Notes: a model not told the origin generated them from the sequence alone. A DNA stretch of 64,000 nt from Aquimarina sp. RZ0 (GCF_008370685.1 NZ_VTZU01000006.1:1-64000); one strand, 5' to 3'; shown: positions 1-8,313, counted from the stretch's first letter. Program-made: numbers and translations.

Positions 1-1
1 G

Positions 2-172
2 TTAAATGGACAATGTTTAAACAGAAGAATTGATAAGATCCAGACAGTAAAACAAGAAGTTGAAGCTTGGCAAGAATATAGAAATAATCTTAATGCCAAA
101 ATAAATTGGCAATTCACAACGGAAAATTGCAGAATCAAACTCAAAAAACTTTATCCGTCAATTAATAATTGA
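2..172 (+). pseudogene. 3' end of an IS630-family transposase (cut by window edge)
   Basis: The frame is open from the first bases of the window to a TGA at 170-172 and gives the last 56 residues of a protein. The end resembles the C-terminus of IS630-type DDE transposases: a Trp-Gln/Glu-rich helix, then WQFTTENCRIKLKKLYP. This is recognition by eye. Whether the missing upstream part is intact cannot be seen. The next open frame follows in phase directly after this stop, so the right end of the element, or its insertion junction, must lie very close by. I could not define a terminal inverted repeat because the left end is outside the window. Confidence 0.6.
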
Positions 173-319
173 CTTGACACTAGTTATAAAGAGATTTCGT
201 GCGATTTAGAATTTCATCCAGATTCAGGTACAAAAACAGAGCCTTATGATCCAAAACGTTTCAAGAGTTTTAAAAAAGTTGAGGTCACGCAGAGTTATGA
301 CTTTTTTATAAATAACAAC

Positions 320-508
320 ATGAAGAAACCTAGAGTTTGGTATTACAAGAACAAAAAAGATGAAATTGAATATTTTACTTCGTCTGGAATACATCCGGTA
401 AACGGAGAAACCTTAAAGAAGATTACACCATATATTATAGAAACGTACGTTCCCAAACATACTTTCAAACCAAATTCTTTTATTGATAGGGATTCAGGAA
501 ATAAATAA
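320..508 (+). CDS. Hypothetical protein, probably the 3' remnant of a longer gene
   Basis: The ATG at 320 gives a 62-residue basic, Tyr-rich protein (MKKPRVWYYKNKKDEI...). The same frame is open without a stop from 173, directly after the transposase stop, but has no ATG before 320. That pattern suits a gene whose 5' part was removed when the neighbouring IS630-type element inserted. I recognise no domain: the C-terminal half contains a GIHPVNGETLKKITPYII stretch and ends with a charged tail. There is no strong ribosome-binding site, which is normal in this phylum and does not settle the start. It could also be a genuine small gene. Comparing it with a full-length homologue would decide. Confidence 0.4.
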   Translation: MKKPRVWYYKNKKDEIEYFTSSGIHPVNGETLKKITPYIIETYVPKHTFKPNSFIDRDSGNK

Positions 509-569
509 TAATCCTTGAAATACTATGTGAAAATAAAGTTTTCCATATGCAAATTGTATGCAAATAGAA

Positions 570-602
570 AGGGCTCTAAAAGATAAAACCCTTCAAAGCC
601 CT
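570..602 (-). terminator. Probable terminator of the tRNA-Ala gene
   Basis: AGGGCT (570-575) pairs with AGCCCT (597-602), and the loop contains a second GGG/CCC pairing option. On the minus strand the stem is followed by a short T-rich stretch (TTTCTATTT). It lies just downstream of the tRNA gene. Confidence 0.5.
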
Positions 603-613
603 ATTATTAATAG

Positions 614-687
614 TGGAGAAGATGGGACTCGAACCCACGACCTCTTGACTGCCAGTCAAGCGCTCTAGCCAACTGAGCTACATCCCC
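614..687 (-). tRNA. tRNA-Ala (anticodon GGC)
   Basis: A full 74-nt cloverleaf can be folded on the minus strand. The acceptor stem starts GGGGATG. The D arm is GCTC/GAGC, the anticodon stem CTTGA/TCAAG encloses the loop CTGGCAG (anticodon GGC, reading GCC), and the T arm is GTGGG-TTCGAGT-CCCAT. The acceptor has G3:U70, the alanine identity pair, which supports the amino-acid call. One U-U mismatch lies in the acceptor stem. The discriminator base is A and CCA is not encoded. Confidence 0.93.
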
Positions 688-696
688 ATACTAATG

Positions 697-1497
697 TTAT
701 TTAATAGATCCTTTGAGGATCAATAAAGGTATTCTACTTTCAAAATCTTTTTTTAAGACCGTATTTTGCTCCCATAATTTAGCAAAAAAACCTCTCCTTC
801 GTCTAAAAACACATAATAAATCCGGTTTATTCTCATTCAGGTGCTCTAATACTCCCTGGAACAAGGTACCATTTTCTGAGGATTTATAGGATGTAATAAC
901 CTCAGCCAACTCTTTTTGAAACTCTGCATCTTCGGGTAAAAATTCTTTTGTCTTTACCTGAAGTAATTTTATTTCAGAATCAAAAGTATTTACAATTTCT
1001 TTGATAGGATTTAGTGCATTTTTCTTTTTAATAATTCCTGATTTAATAGCCATTAATACCTTTTTTATTGATTTAAAGGTATAATTTTCAGGAACAATTA
1101 ATATTGGTATTTCAGTTTTTTTCACCAAACTTCCAGAGGTCTCTCCAAGAAAATAAGGATTCTTAATATCTTCATCTTCTGGTCTCAAAATGATTAAATC
1201 AATCGAATGTTTTAGATTAAAATCAGGAATTGCTTCTAACAAGTCTCCTTCTAGAGGAAGTGCTATCAGATCAACTCCCTTTTTATCTACTGTAGCAAAC
1301 ACTTCTTCGATAGAAGATACAGTAATTTCTTTAAGAGTTTTATTTACAAAAGGAAGGCTTCCTGATCTGGGAAGCTCCTTAAAAACCTGAACAACATAAA
1401 CGGTTCCTCCCAGTTCTTTTGCAAAGTCTATGGCATATTGTAACTGGGTACTAATCGAATTTTTAGATAACTCCAACGGAACCAATATATTCTTCAT
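697..1497 (-). CDS. Universal stress protein, two tandem Usp domains
   Basis: This 266-residue cytoplasmic protein has the tandem UspA layout common in Bacteroidota. Domain 1 covers about residues 1-135 and starts MKNILVPLELSKNS, the usual first strand. A GET-SGS stretch near residue 120 resembles the G-x2-G-x9-G(S/T) nucleotide-binding loop. Domain 2 (about 136-266) is more divergent and lacks an obvious loop of that kind. Usp proteins bind nucleotides and help cells survive starvation or stress, but no specific partner is indicated here. The gene stands alone between tRNA-Ala and a divergent GNAT gene. A -7 promoter element on the minus strand is at 1526-1533. A second tandem Usp gene is at 55348-56199. 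Confidence 0.85.
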   Translation of the reverse strand: MKNILVPLELSKNSISTQLQYAIDFAKELGGTVYVVQVFKELPRSGSLPFVNKTLKEITVSSIEEVFATVDKKGVDLIALPLEGDLLEAIPDFNLKHSIDLIILRPEDEDIKNPYFLGETSGSLVKKTEIPILIVPENYTFKSIKKVLMAIKSGIIKKKNALNPIKEIVNTFDSEIKLLQVKTKEFLPEDAEFQKELAEVITSYKSSENGTLFQGVLEHLNENKPDLLCVFRRRRGFFAKLWEQNTVLKKDFESRIPLLILKGSIK

Positions 1498-1525
1498 CTA
1501 TACATATGATTTGTAATTCAGGTCG

Positions 1526-1533
1526 CAAAATTA
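1526..1533 (-). promoter_or_regulatory. TAnnTTTG -7 promoter element for the Usp gene
   Basis: The minus strand reads TAATTTTG, an exact match to the Bacteroidota -7 consensus TAnnTTTG, about 29 bases before the ATG at 1497. A possible TTG (-33 type) lies some 15 bases further upstream. Confidence 0.5.
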
Positions 1534-1663
1534 CAATTTTTAGATGTACAAAAATACTTTTTATGCCATTGAACTACTACCAAATATTAATTTTCTTTTC
1601 TTAAAGTTTCTATAAAAAAGTAACAGAATATATTTTACAATAAGATCTACTGAAGAAAGTTAG

Positions 1664-1671
1664 TATTTTTG
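1664..1671 (+). promoter_or_regulatory. TAnnTTTG -7 promoter element for the GNAT/MATE pair
   Basis: TATTTTTG, an exact consensus match, ends 17 bases before the ATG at 1689, implying a very short leader. I saw no convincing TTG element at the usual distance. Confidence 0.5.
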
Positions 1672-1688
1672 GTTTTTGTAAAAAGAAT

Positions 1689-2189
1689 ATGATTCGCAAA
1701 GCAATACCTACAGACTTAGATGCTATTTATCAAATAACACAATCTTGCGCCAAGGCTATGATTGCAAAGGGGATTTATCAATGGAACGAGCACTATCCTA
1801 CTAGAGCACGTTTTGAGAAAGACATAAAATTACAAGAGTTATATGTGTTGGATGAAGGACAACAGATCAAAGGGATTGTAGTCCTTACTGAAATTATGGA
1901 TGATGAGTATATCCCTATCCATTGGTTCACAGAAAATAAGCACAATATATATGTCCATCGACTGGCTATTCATCCGGATTATTGGGGTCAAGGTTATGCG
2001 CAACAACTAATGAATTGGGCAGAATCCTATGCCAGAGAACAACAATATATATCCATACGATTGGATACCTTTAGCCAAAACAAGAGAAATCATACTTTTT
2101 ATGAGACTCGAGGATATAAAAGACTAGGGGATATTTTTTTTCCGAAACAAAGTGAACATCCTTTTCATTGTTATGAACTAGTATTGTGA
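1689..2189 (+). CDS. GNAT-family N-acetyltransferase
   Basis: This 166-residue protein starts MIRKAIPTDLDAIYQI, a typical GNAT first strand and helix. The acetyl-CoA site is visible at about residues 100-118: strand VHRLAIHP, then the pyrophosphate-binding loop WGQGYAQQL (Q-x-G-x-A type). The C-terminal strand YETRGYKRLG is also standard. The family moves an acetyl group from acetyl-CoA to an amine, but the substrate cannot be told from sequence. Its stop overlaps the GTG start of the MATE exporter by 4 bases (GTGA), so the two are translationally coupled. Coupling to a drug-type exporter could mean a detoxification pair, which is inference. Confidence 0.85.
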   Translation: MIRKAIPTDLDAIYQITQSCAKAMIAKGIYQWNEHYPTRARFEKDIKLQELYVLDEGQQIKGIVVLTEIMDDEYIPIHWFTENKHNIYVHRLAIHPDYWGQGYAQQLMNWAESYAREQQYISIRLDTFSQNKRNHTFYETRGYKRLGDIFFPKQSEHPFHCYELVL

Positions 2190-3514
2190 GTATTATAAGT
2201 TTTAGAAATATAAATAAGCTCGCAGTTCCTGCAATTATATCAGGTATTGCAGAACCAATTCTATCTGCTACAGATACAGCGATTGTAGGTAATATTTCTA
2301 TACATGGCACAGAATCTCTTGCTGCCGTTGGTATCGTAGGAACATTTTTATCTATGTTAATCTGGATATTAGCACAAACAAGAAGTGCAATTTCTGCAAT
2401 TATATCTCAATATCTCGGAGCAGGAAAGTTAGAAGAAGTAAAAACACTCCCTGCTCAGGCAATCGTTTTTAATGTAGGACTAAGCATCGTTATTCTTCTT
2501 ACTACAGTTCCTTTTATTCGGGAAATTTTTATAGTATTAAAGGCAAAAGGAGTCGTATTAGACTATTGTATATCCTATTATAGCATCCGTGTTTGGGGGT
2601 TTCCGTTAACACTTTTTACATTTGCTATTTTCGGAATTTTCAGAGGATTGCAGAATACATTTTGGCCGATGGTAGTTGCCTTGATTGGTGTGGCTTCTAA
2701 TATTATACTGGATATCCTATTGGTATATGGTATCGAGGGGCTCATACATCCAATGAACTTGGAGGGAGCTGCTTGGGCAAGTCTTATTTCGCAAGCATTC
2801 ATGGCTGTTATTTCTTTTATTTTACTACTGAAAAAAACAACGGTATCACTACGCCTGAAAAGACCCTGGCATCCAGAGATGAATCGCTTTTTGATCATGA
2901 GTGGAAATCTCTTTATTAGATCATTAGCCTTGAATGCCACACTAATCCTAGCTGTCAGAGAAGCCACTTCTCTAGGTACTAATTATGTAGCTGCCCATAC
3001 AATTGCTATGCAGTTATGGTTATTTTTTGCATTTTTTATCGATGGTTATGGTAGTGCAGGTAATATTTTGGGTGGAAAATTGTTGGGAGCAAAAGACTAC
3101 AAAAATCTGGTAGTAATGGCAAAAAAAGTCAATCTCTATGGAATCATTGTTGCTTGTATCCTGGGAGGATTCTCTTTAATGTTTCCTGAACAACTAGGTC
3201 TTATTTTTACCAAAGACCCGGATGTGTTATTAATTTTTAAAAGCTTCTTTTTTCTGGTAGTTATTGTTTTACCCATAAACGCATTAGCATTTGTAGGAGA
3301 CGGGATTTTCAAAGGACTTGGAGAAACTGGATTCTTAAGAAATGTACTCGTTGGATCTACACTTTTTGGTTTTATTCCTGCATTATTTCTTTCTGTAGAA
3401 TATGATTTGAAAATTCATGGCATTTGGATCGCTATCACGGTATGGATGCTCATAAGAGGATTAGCTTTGGTCGCTAAGTTCAGGAATAAGTATTTTAGAT
3501 TAGCAAAGACCTAA
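2186..3514 (+). CDS. MATE-family efflux transporter
   Basis: This 442-residue polytopic membrane protein has about 12 hydrophobic segments. It begins at a GTG inside the GTGA overlap with the acetyltransferase stop. Early motifs such as AVPAIISGIAEPILSATDTAIVG and a matching second-half region (about residues 230-250, with IAMQLWLFF later) fit the two-bundle MATE fold, DinF-like subgroup. The first of these is split here only by its position at residues 13-35. Such transporters expel cationic drugs or metabolites in exchange for Na+ or H+. The substrate is unknown. The gene is followed by about 200 bases of AT-rich DNA with no recognisable gene. Confidence 0.85.
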   Translation: MSIISFRNINKLAVPAIISGIAEPILSATDTAIVGNISIHGTESLAAVGIVGTFLSMLIWILAQTRSAISAIISQYLGAGKLEEVKTLPAQAIVFNVGLSIVILLTTVPFIREIFIVLKAKGVVLDYCISYYSIRVWGFPLTLFTFAIFGIFRGLQNTFWPMVVALIGVASNIILDILLVYGIEGLIHPMNLEGAAWASLISQAFMAVISFILLLKKTTVSLRLKRPWHPEMNRFLIMSGNLFIRSLALNATLILAVREATSLGTNYVAAHTIAMQLWLFFAFFIDGYGSAGNILGGKLLGAKDYKNLVVMAKKVNLYGIIVACILGGFSLMFPEQLGLIFTKDPDVLLIFKSFFFLVVIVLPINALAFVGDGIFKGLGETGFLRNVLVGSTLFGFIPALFLSVEYDLKIHGIWIAITVWMLIRGLALVAKFRNKYFRLAKT

Positions 3515-3695
3515 AATATAAGTTTAAGGAATATGAGTCCGATAAAAAAGTATAAACAAATTAATAAAAAGGTAAGTCTGAATTTTTCGACATATTTTTT
3601 GTACATATATTTTATAATAATAAGTGAGTTTGGTTAGTTTAGTATCAAACGACAATAAATAAATATACGTATTAAAAATACGAATTAATATTACC

Positions 3696-3703
3696 TATTT
3701 TTG
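3696..3703 (+). promoter_or_regulatory. TAnnTTTG -7 promoter element for the crotonase operon
   Basis: TATTTTTG ends 14 bases before the ATG at 3718. The surrounding 3515-3717 gap is AT-rich and otherwise shows nothing I can name. Confidence 0.5.
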
Positions 3704-3717
3704 TACAAAATATTATA

Positions 3718-4485
3718 ATGATCACCACGCGACCAAACGGAAGTTTATATAGCAATATCGAGAATAATATTGCCACAATAGAATTTGGACATCCAGCCAG
3801 TAATTCATTCCCTTTGGCATTGTTAGATCGATTAGCCAAAACCATTGATAAAGTATCTAATGATGAATCTGTACACATCGTTATTTTAAAATCGGAAGGA
3901 GAAAAAGCATTTTGTGCCGGAGCTTCTTTTGATGAATTAAAAGCCATTACAAATCTTGAAGAAGGCAAGAAATTCTTTTCGGGATTTGCCAATGTTATCA
4001 ACGCTATGCGAAGCTGCAAGCAACCAATTATCGGAAGAATACAAGGCAAAGCAGTAGGAGGTGGTGTAGGATTAGCTGCTGCCTGTGATTATTGTATGGC
4101 CACAGAAACTGCCGCTATCAAATTAAGTGAACTTACTATCGGTATAGGTCCTTTTGTTATTGAACCTGCTGTATCTAGAAAAATCGGGCTAGCCGCTTTT
4201 GAGTCTCTAGCCTGGGAAGCATCACAATGGAAAAATGCATATTGGGCAAAAGAAAAAGGCTTGTATTCCAGAGTTTTTGATACTATTACTGAATTGGATA
4301 AAGAAGTTCAGTTACTTGCAGAAAAAATTGCTAAATACAACCCTCAAGCAATAAGAAAAATGAAAGTAACAACCTGGAGAAATACAGAGCACTGGGAAGA
4401 ACTTTTAGTAGAAAGAGCTACTATCTCCGGAGAATTAGTACTCTCAGAATTTACAAAAGAGGCATTAACAAAATTTGAAAAATAA
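3718..4485 (+). CDS. Enoyl-CoA hydratase/isomerase (crotonase) family protein
   Basis: This 255-residue protein has the normal crotonase length. The oxyanion-hole segments are visible: FCAGASFDELKAI at about residues 63-75 and GKAVGGGVGLAAACD at about 110-124. One of the two usual catalytic glutamates is present in LSELTIGIGP. The second position falls in a divergent stretch (PFVIEPAVSRKIG), so the exact reaction (hydratase, methylglutaconyl-CoA hydratase or isomerase) is open. It is cytoplasmic and would act in fatty-acid or branched-chain amino-acid breakdown. A microprotein gene and queD follow on the same strand with tight spacing, so co-transcription is likely although the functions are not obviously linked. 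Confidence 0.85.
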   Translation: MITTRPNGSLYSNIENNIATIEFGHPASNSFPLALLDRLAKTIDKVSNDESVHIVILKSEGEKAFCAGASFDELKAITNLEEGKKFFSGFANVINAMRSCKQPIIGRIQGKAVGGGVGLAAACDYCMATETAAIKLSELTIGIGPFVIEPAVSRKIGLAAFESLAWEASQWKNAYWAKEKGLYSRVFDTITELDKEVQLLAEKIAKYNPQAIRKMKVTTWRNTEHWEELLVERATISGELVLSEFTKEALTKFEK

Positions 4486-4492
4486 TTGATCG

Positions 4493-4591
4493 ATGGATAT
4501 ACTTAACTTTTTGGGAGGTAATGGGCTATTTCTGATTTTAGGAATCGTGTTAGTTATCGTTTACTTTTATAATAAACGAAAGAGAAGATAA
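4493..4591 (+). CDS. 32-residue single-span membrane microprotein
   Basis: The ATG at 4493 opens a 32-codon frame ending in TAA at 4589-4591. It starts 7 bases after the crotonase stop and ends 36 bases before the queD ATG. The product begins MDILNFLGGNG, continues with one hydrophobic segment of about 16 residues (LFLILGIVLVIVYF) and ends in a very basic tail (YNKRKRR). That is a textbook N-out/C-in single transmembrane peptide by the positive-inside rule. I know no function. The composition and tight spacing make chance less likely, but conservation among relatives needs testing. Confidence 0.55.
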   Translation: MDILNFLGGNGLFLILGIVLVIVYFYNKRKRR

Positions 4592-4627
4592 TGTTTGCTA
4601 ACTTTGCAGAAAATTTACGAGCACGTA

Positions 4628-5080
4628 ATGAGTAAAATCAGAATCACCAAACAATTTTCTTTTGAGACAGGTCATGCATTATATGGGTATGATGGAAAGT
4701 GTAAAAATGTTCATGGACATAGCTATAAATTGAGTGTAACAGTTATTGGTACGCCAATTACAGATACTTCTCATGTCAAGTTGGGTATGGTCATTGATTT
4801 TGGTGATCTAAAAAAGATTGTCAAAGAAGATATTGAAGATATTTTTGACCACGCCACCGTTTTTAATAAAAATACACCACATTTAGAGTTAGCCAAAGAA
4901 CTCGAGCAAAGAGGTCACAACATCATTTTAGTAGATTATCAACCTACCAGTGAAAACATGGTAATCGATTTTTCTAATAAAATAAAAGCAAGACTTCCAG
5001 AAAATATTGCATTACATTCTTTAAAACTTCAGGAAACAGAAACTTCTTTTGCAGAGTGGTATGCCAGTGATAATACATAA
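4628..5080 (+). CDS. queD: 6-carboxy-5,6,7,8-tetrahydropterin synthase / 6-pyruvoyltetrahydropterin synthase homologue
   Basis: I start this at the ATG at 4628 (MSKIRITKQF, 150 residues) rather than an upstream in-phase TTG, because the family's first strand begins there. The zinc ligands are visible: His in FETGHAL and the pair in VHGHSY. The catalytic Cys lies in GKCKNVHGH. FDHATVFN supplies the further His/Asp region, and the C-terminal LQETETSFAEW carries the conserved glutamate. In bacteria this cytoplasmic enzyme usually makes 6-carboxytetrahydropterin, the second step to queuosine. The other queuosine genes are not in the window. A terminator-like hairpin follows at once. Confidence 0.88.
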   Translation: MSKIRITKQFSFETGHALYGYDGKCKNVHGHSYKLSVTVIGTPITDTSHVKLGMVIDFGDLKKIVKEDIEDIFDHATVFNKNTPHLELAKELEQRGHNIILVDYQPTSENMVIDFSNKIKARLPENIALHSLKLQETETSFAEWYASDNT

Positions 5081-5082
5081 CA

Positions 5083-5114
5083 AAAAAGGCTATCTTAAAA
5101 AAAATAGCCTTTTC
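5083..5114 (+). terminator. Rho-independent terminator after queD
   Basis: AAAAGGCTAT and ATAGCCTTTT form a stem around an A-rich loop immediately after the queD stop. The run of T closing the stem serves as the U-tract. Confidence 0.75.
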
Positions 5115-5233
5115 CTAACAATAATAATAACTAGTAGTTTTACCGATCAAGTATAACCATTTGTTTTCGATTGATATCTTTTGTAACTAATTTTAAACAA
5201 TCAAATATACTTTATTTATCTTACCGTCTTCCC

Positions 5234-5246
5234 ACCCGAAACGGGT
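5234..5246. promoter_or_regulatory. ACCC-N5-GGGT dyad upstream of the propeller histidine kinase
   Basis: ACCCGAAACGGGT is a perfect inverted repeat centred about 44 bases before the transcription start implied by the -7 element at 5270-5277. That is the usual position for an activator site. A T-rich run follows it, so a small hairpin terminator is the alternative reading. The same ACCC-N5-GGGT pattern recurs before the response regulator (8314-8326). Confidence 0.45.
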
Positions 5247-5269
5247 AGTTTTTTATAGATATTAATGTT

Positions 5270-5277
5270 TATTTTTG
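5270..5277 (+). promoter_or_regulatory. TAnnTTTG -7 promoter element upstream of the histidine kinase
   Basis: TATTTTTG, an exact match to the consensus, about 120 bases before the ATG at 5398. It would give a leader of roughly 110 nt containing the 13-bp inverted repeat at 5301-5344. Confidence 0.4.
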
Positions 5278-5300
5278 TAAATACACTATCTCTTATACCA

Positions 5301-5344
5301 TTTATTGTTTGAACCTTACTGTAAAAATAAATTCAAACAATAAA
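5301..5344 (+). repeat. 13-bp perfect inverted repeat in the kinase leader
   Basis: TTTATTGTTTGAA (5301-5313) and TTCAAACAATAAA (5332-5344) are exact inverted copies separated by 18 bases. If transcribed they form a stem-loop about 50 bases before the start codon. Without transcription they could serve as an operator. Confidence 0.6.
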
Positions 5345-5397
5345 TAGTAGTAGTATTAATCTAATCAATATTGGTTGCTCCTATTTAATATATTGTA

Positions 5398-8307
5398 ATG
5401 ATTCGATATTGTCTAATCATATTTTTTTGTACTTCATTTTTAGTACGCGCGCAGGTAAAATTCACGCATTATACGACTGACAATGGGTTGCCCCATGATT
5501 TTACATTTCAGCTATTTCAGGATGATGATGGTTATTTATGGATTGGAACAGATGATGGTTTAGCCAAGTTTAATGGCACTAATTTTAAAGTATTTAACCG
5601 TTCTAATGGTTTCAGGTCTAATTTTATTATTGATTTAAAAAAATATAATAAAGATACTACCGCTCTCGCTGTATGGAAAGGTGGACTTCACTTTATGAAA
5701 GACGAAACTGTCTTTACTCCCAAAATAACTAAGGATAGTATTGAATCGGAAAGTACTGAAATTAAAGAGACTATAAATACACTTTACGTTTTAGATAAAG
5801 ATATATATGCATCTAGTTTTAATCGTCATATCCTATATGAACGACAAAAAAACGGTTTTGAATTCAAAAAAATTGAACTAGGTGTCCATATTGATCAAAA
5901 TGGTTTGGCACAATTAGAAAAACATCGCAGGGACAAAAAATCAACCTATAATGTGAGCACTACAGTAGATGATCAATTATACTTTTACAGAGGAATATAT
6001 TTTAAAAAAAGTGAAAAATTACTAAAAGGAATATATAAGTATATATCAAAGCATAAAATAACATTGGTTTTCCCATTTCTGAAGAATCTCTATATTAATG
6101 ATTTTGGGAAATATGATGCTATAAATTATTATGCTACTGTAAAAGATCAGTTATACATATTCAATAAAGACAGTATTATTGAAAAAAGAAAGTATCATTT
6201 TAAAGAAAACATAATTCAACGGTATACAAGAACCTCGTATTGTGATGTTTTTGTAGTTAATGATAATAAGACAGGAAAAGATCGTATTCATATATATGAC
6301 AAGCATACCGATACCTGGCAAAATATTGAGGGAAGGCACAAATACGAGGTAAATATTAGTGATGTTTTTGTGGATAAAGATGAAAATATATGGATTACTT
6401 CTAAGTCTGATGGCTTGTATAAGATATCCAGAGAAAGTAGTATCATATCAGAAGTTTTGATAGATGACAATGATATCGTAGATATTGCTTTGAATAATAA
6501 GGAAAAAGAAATTTTCTTTTTAGGGCTTAGAAGTATCTATGGATATGATAAAAACAATCAAATACTAGCTTCTGAAAGATTAGGTACTATGACATTCGGT
6601 TTTGCAAAAGAAAAACTTAAAAAAAAAGAAATCCTGATTCATATAAGTACGGATGAACTTTTAGAAAATAATCTTTTAGGAAATAAAATCATAAATAAAC
6701 ACACAACTATAAAAGAAAAAAACAAAACGTTATTTGAATTTGATGGAAGAAATATTAGTTTCTCTAAAGCTGACGATCTTACGATAAAAATTGATATAAC
6801 AAAGGAGAACAAAAATGCAAGGCTTAATAACTTAGAACTAGTCAATGATGAAATATGGTTAGCCACCAGCATAGGTATTATGACATATGATTTTAATACC
6901 GGAGAATATATAAAAACGTTATCAGGGTCAGAAAATAATTCTGAACAAACTTTACTAGATGTTCAGGAAATTAATTATTGCAAAAAAAATGGGGTTTGGG
7001 CTTTTACCAGAGATGAATTACTGCTGATAAAAGAAGGAGGAGAAATTATCTCCTTTGATGAAACCTATGGATCAGAGAACGGTAAAATAAACGATATTAC
7101 AGTAGACCACAAGGGAATTTTATGGATAGCTACTCAAAAAGGTTTCTCTATCTATAAAGATACCATGTTTTACAATTTTGGAAAAAAAGAAGGGTTACAA
7201 TCCTCTTATATTTCTAAAATTGTAGAAGATGATGATAAACAGATTTGGATTGCTGGTAATGTAGGGGTAGAAAGAATCGATAATACAAAATCCTTTAAAC
7301 CTTTTATACCGCCAAAGATGTTTATTCTTAAAACAAAAGATAAATTTATAATTAAAGATATAATTGATTACTCTGGCAAAAGAGTTACTGTACACTATAG
7401 AACAAATAAAACAGAACCCTGGAAATCTTATGAAAACAAAGTGCTGGATATAAAAAACTACGCTTTAGGTGATTACACTGTTCAGTTTAGGTCCAGAAAT
7501 CCCAATAGCAATTGGGTATATTCTAAAGAATTCCCGTTTTCTATAGAACAGCTTTGGTATAAGAAATTATGGTTTATTATCTCTATATCGATCTTATCTA
7601 CAATAATTATTTCTTCGTTAGTCTTTTTTCAGCTTCGATTGGTTAAGGAACGAAATAAACTATTGCAGGATACCATTGCACAATCAATAAAACTAGAGAA
7701 AGAACTAAGTACAGTTAGAGAAAATGTCGCACAAGATTTTCATGATGAATTAGGCAATAAACTGGCGGGGATTACTGTGATGTCTGAGTTAATGATGAAA
7801 GATGAAGAGCTAAAAAACTCTAAATCCATTGCTATGATATCTCAGGTTAGAAAAGATGCTAAAGATCTTTATTTTGGGATCAAAGATTTTGTCTGGTCTA
7901 TCGATGCCAAAAGTGATGATCTGGAAGAATTAATGATCTATTTGACAGATTTTGGAGAAGAACTGTTTCAGAATAAGGGTATTATTTTCAAAGCCGAAAA
8001 GCAGCTAAATAAAGAAAATATAAATCTTCCGTATTATTGGAGCAGACAATTATTATTACTCTTTAAGGAAGCCATGACCAATAGTTTAAAACATGCCGAA
8101 GCTACCGAAGTAATTTTAGAATTTTGTGTTTACAAAAACACATTGAAAATTAGCTTCTCCGACAATGGTACAGGCTTTAAAATAAAGAAACTAAAGCGAA
8201 AAAATGGTCTGACAAATATGAAGGAAAGAGCTTTAAAAATTGGAGGAAAGCTCAAAGTAGATACCAAAAAAGGGACTACTATATTGTTTACAGGTACGTT
8301 TAGATAA
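5398..8307 (+). CDS. Sensor histidine kinase with periplasmic two-component-regulator propeller
   Basis: The protein has 969 residues. It has a signal peptide (about 1-18), then Reg_prop propeller repeats over about 20-630 (for example NGLPHDFTFQLFQDDDGYLW, ending IGTDDGL). A Y_Y_Y-type Ig-like domain follows at about 640-715 and a transmembrane helix at about 722-745. A short coiled coil leads to a HisKA_3 segment VAQDFHDELGNKLAG, with His782 as the likely phospho-acceptor. The HATPase domain shows its N box at EAMTNSLKHA near 892 and its G box SDNGTGF near 924. It should sense an extracellular or periplasmic ligand and phosphorylate the LuxR-type regulator encoded 73 bases downstream. Propeller kinases often control polysaccharide or nutrient use, but no such substrate locus is adjacent. 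Confidence 0.9.
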   Translation: MIRYCLIIFFCTSFLVRAQVKFTHYTTDNGLPHDFTFQLFQDDDGYLWIGTDDGLAKFNGTNFKVFNRSNGFRSNFIIDLKKYNKDTTALAVWKGGLHFMKDETVFTPKITKDSIESESTEIKETINTLYVLDKDIYASSFNRHILYERQKNGFEFKKIELGVHIDQNGLAQLEKHRRDKKSTYNVSTTVDDQLYFYRGIYFKKSEKLLKGIYKYISKHKITLVFPFLKNLYINDFGKYDAINYYATVKDQLYIFNKDSIIEKRKYHFKENIIQRYTRTSYCDVFVVNDNKTGKDRIHIYDKHTDTWQNIEGRHKYEVNISDVFVDKDENIWITSKSDGLYKISRESSIISEVLIDDNDIVDIALNNKEKEIFFLGLRSIYGYDKNNQILASERLGTMTFGFAKEKLKKKEILIHISTDELLENNLLGNKIINKHTTIKEKNKTLFEFDGRNISFSKADDLTIKIDITKENKNARLNNLELVNDEIWLATSIGIMTYDFNTGEYIKTLSGSENNSEQTLLDVQEINYCKKNGVWAFTRDELLLIKEGGEIISFDETYGSENGKINDITVDHKGILWIATQKGFSIYKDTMFYNFGKKEGLQSSYISKIVEDDDKQIWIAGNVGVERIDNTKSFKPFIPPKMFILKTKDKFIIKDIIDYSGKRVTVHYRTNKTEPWKSYENKVLDIKNYALGDYTVQFRSRNPNSNWVYSKEFPFSIEQLWYKKLWFIISISILSTIIISSLVFFQLRLVKERNKLLQDTIAQSIKLEKELSTVRENVAQDFHDELGNKLAGITVMSELMMKDEELKNSKSIAMISQVRKDAKDLYFGIKDFVWSIDAKSDDLEELMIYLTDFGEELFQNKGIIFKAEKQLNKENINLPYYWSRQLLLLFKEAMTNSLKHAEATEVILEFCVYKNTLKISFSDNGTGFKIKKLKRKNGLTNMKERALKIGGKLKVDTKKGTTILFTGTFR

Positions 8308-8313
8308 AATACT

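Noticed and set aside
2578-2967. 129-residue minus-strand frame
   Set aside because: It is antisense to the MATE exporter gene; the exporter frame is far better supported.
5083-5260. A riboswitch ahead of the kinase gene
   Set aside because: The stems here are a queD terminator and a short dyad; no aptamer-like core is recognised.
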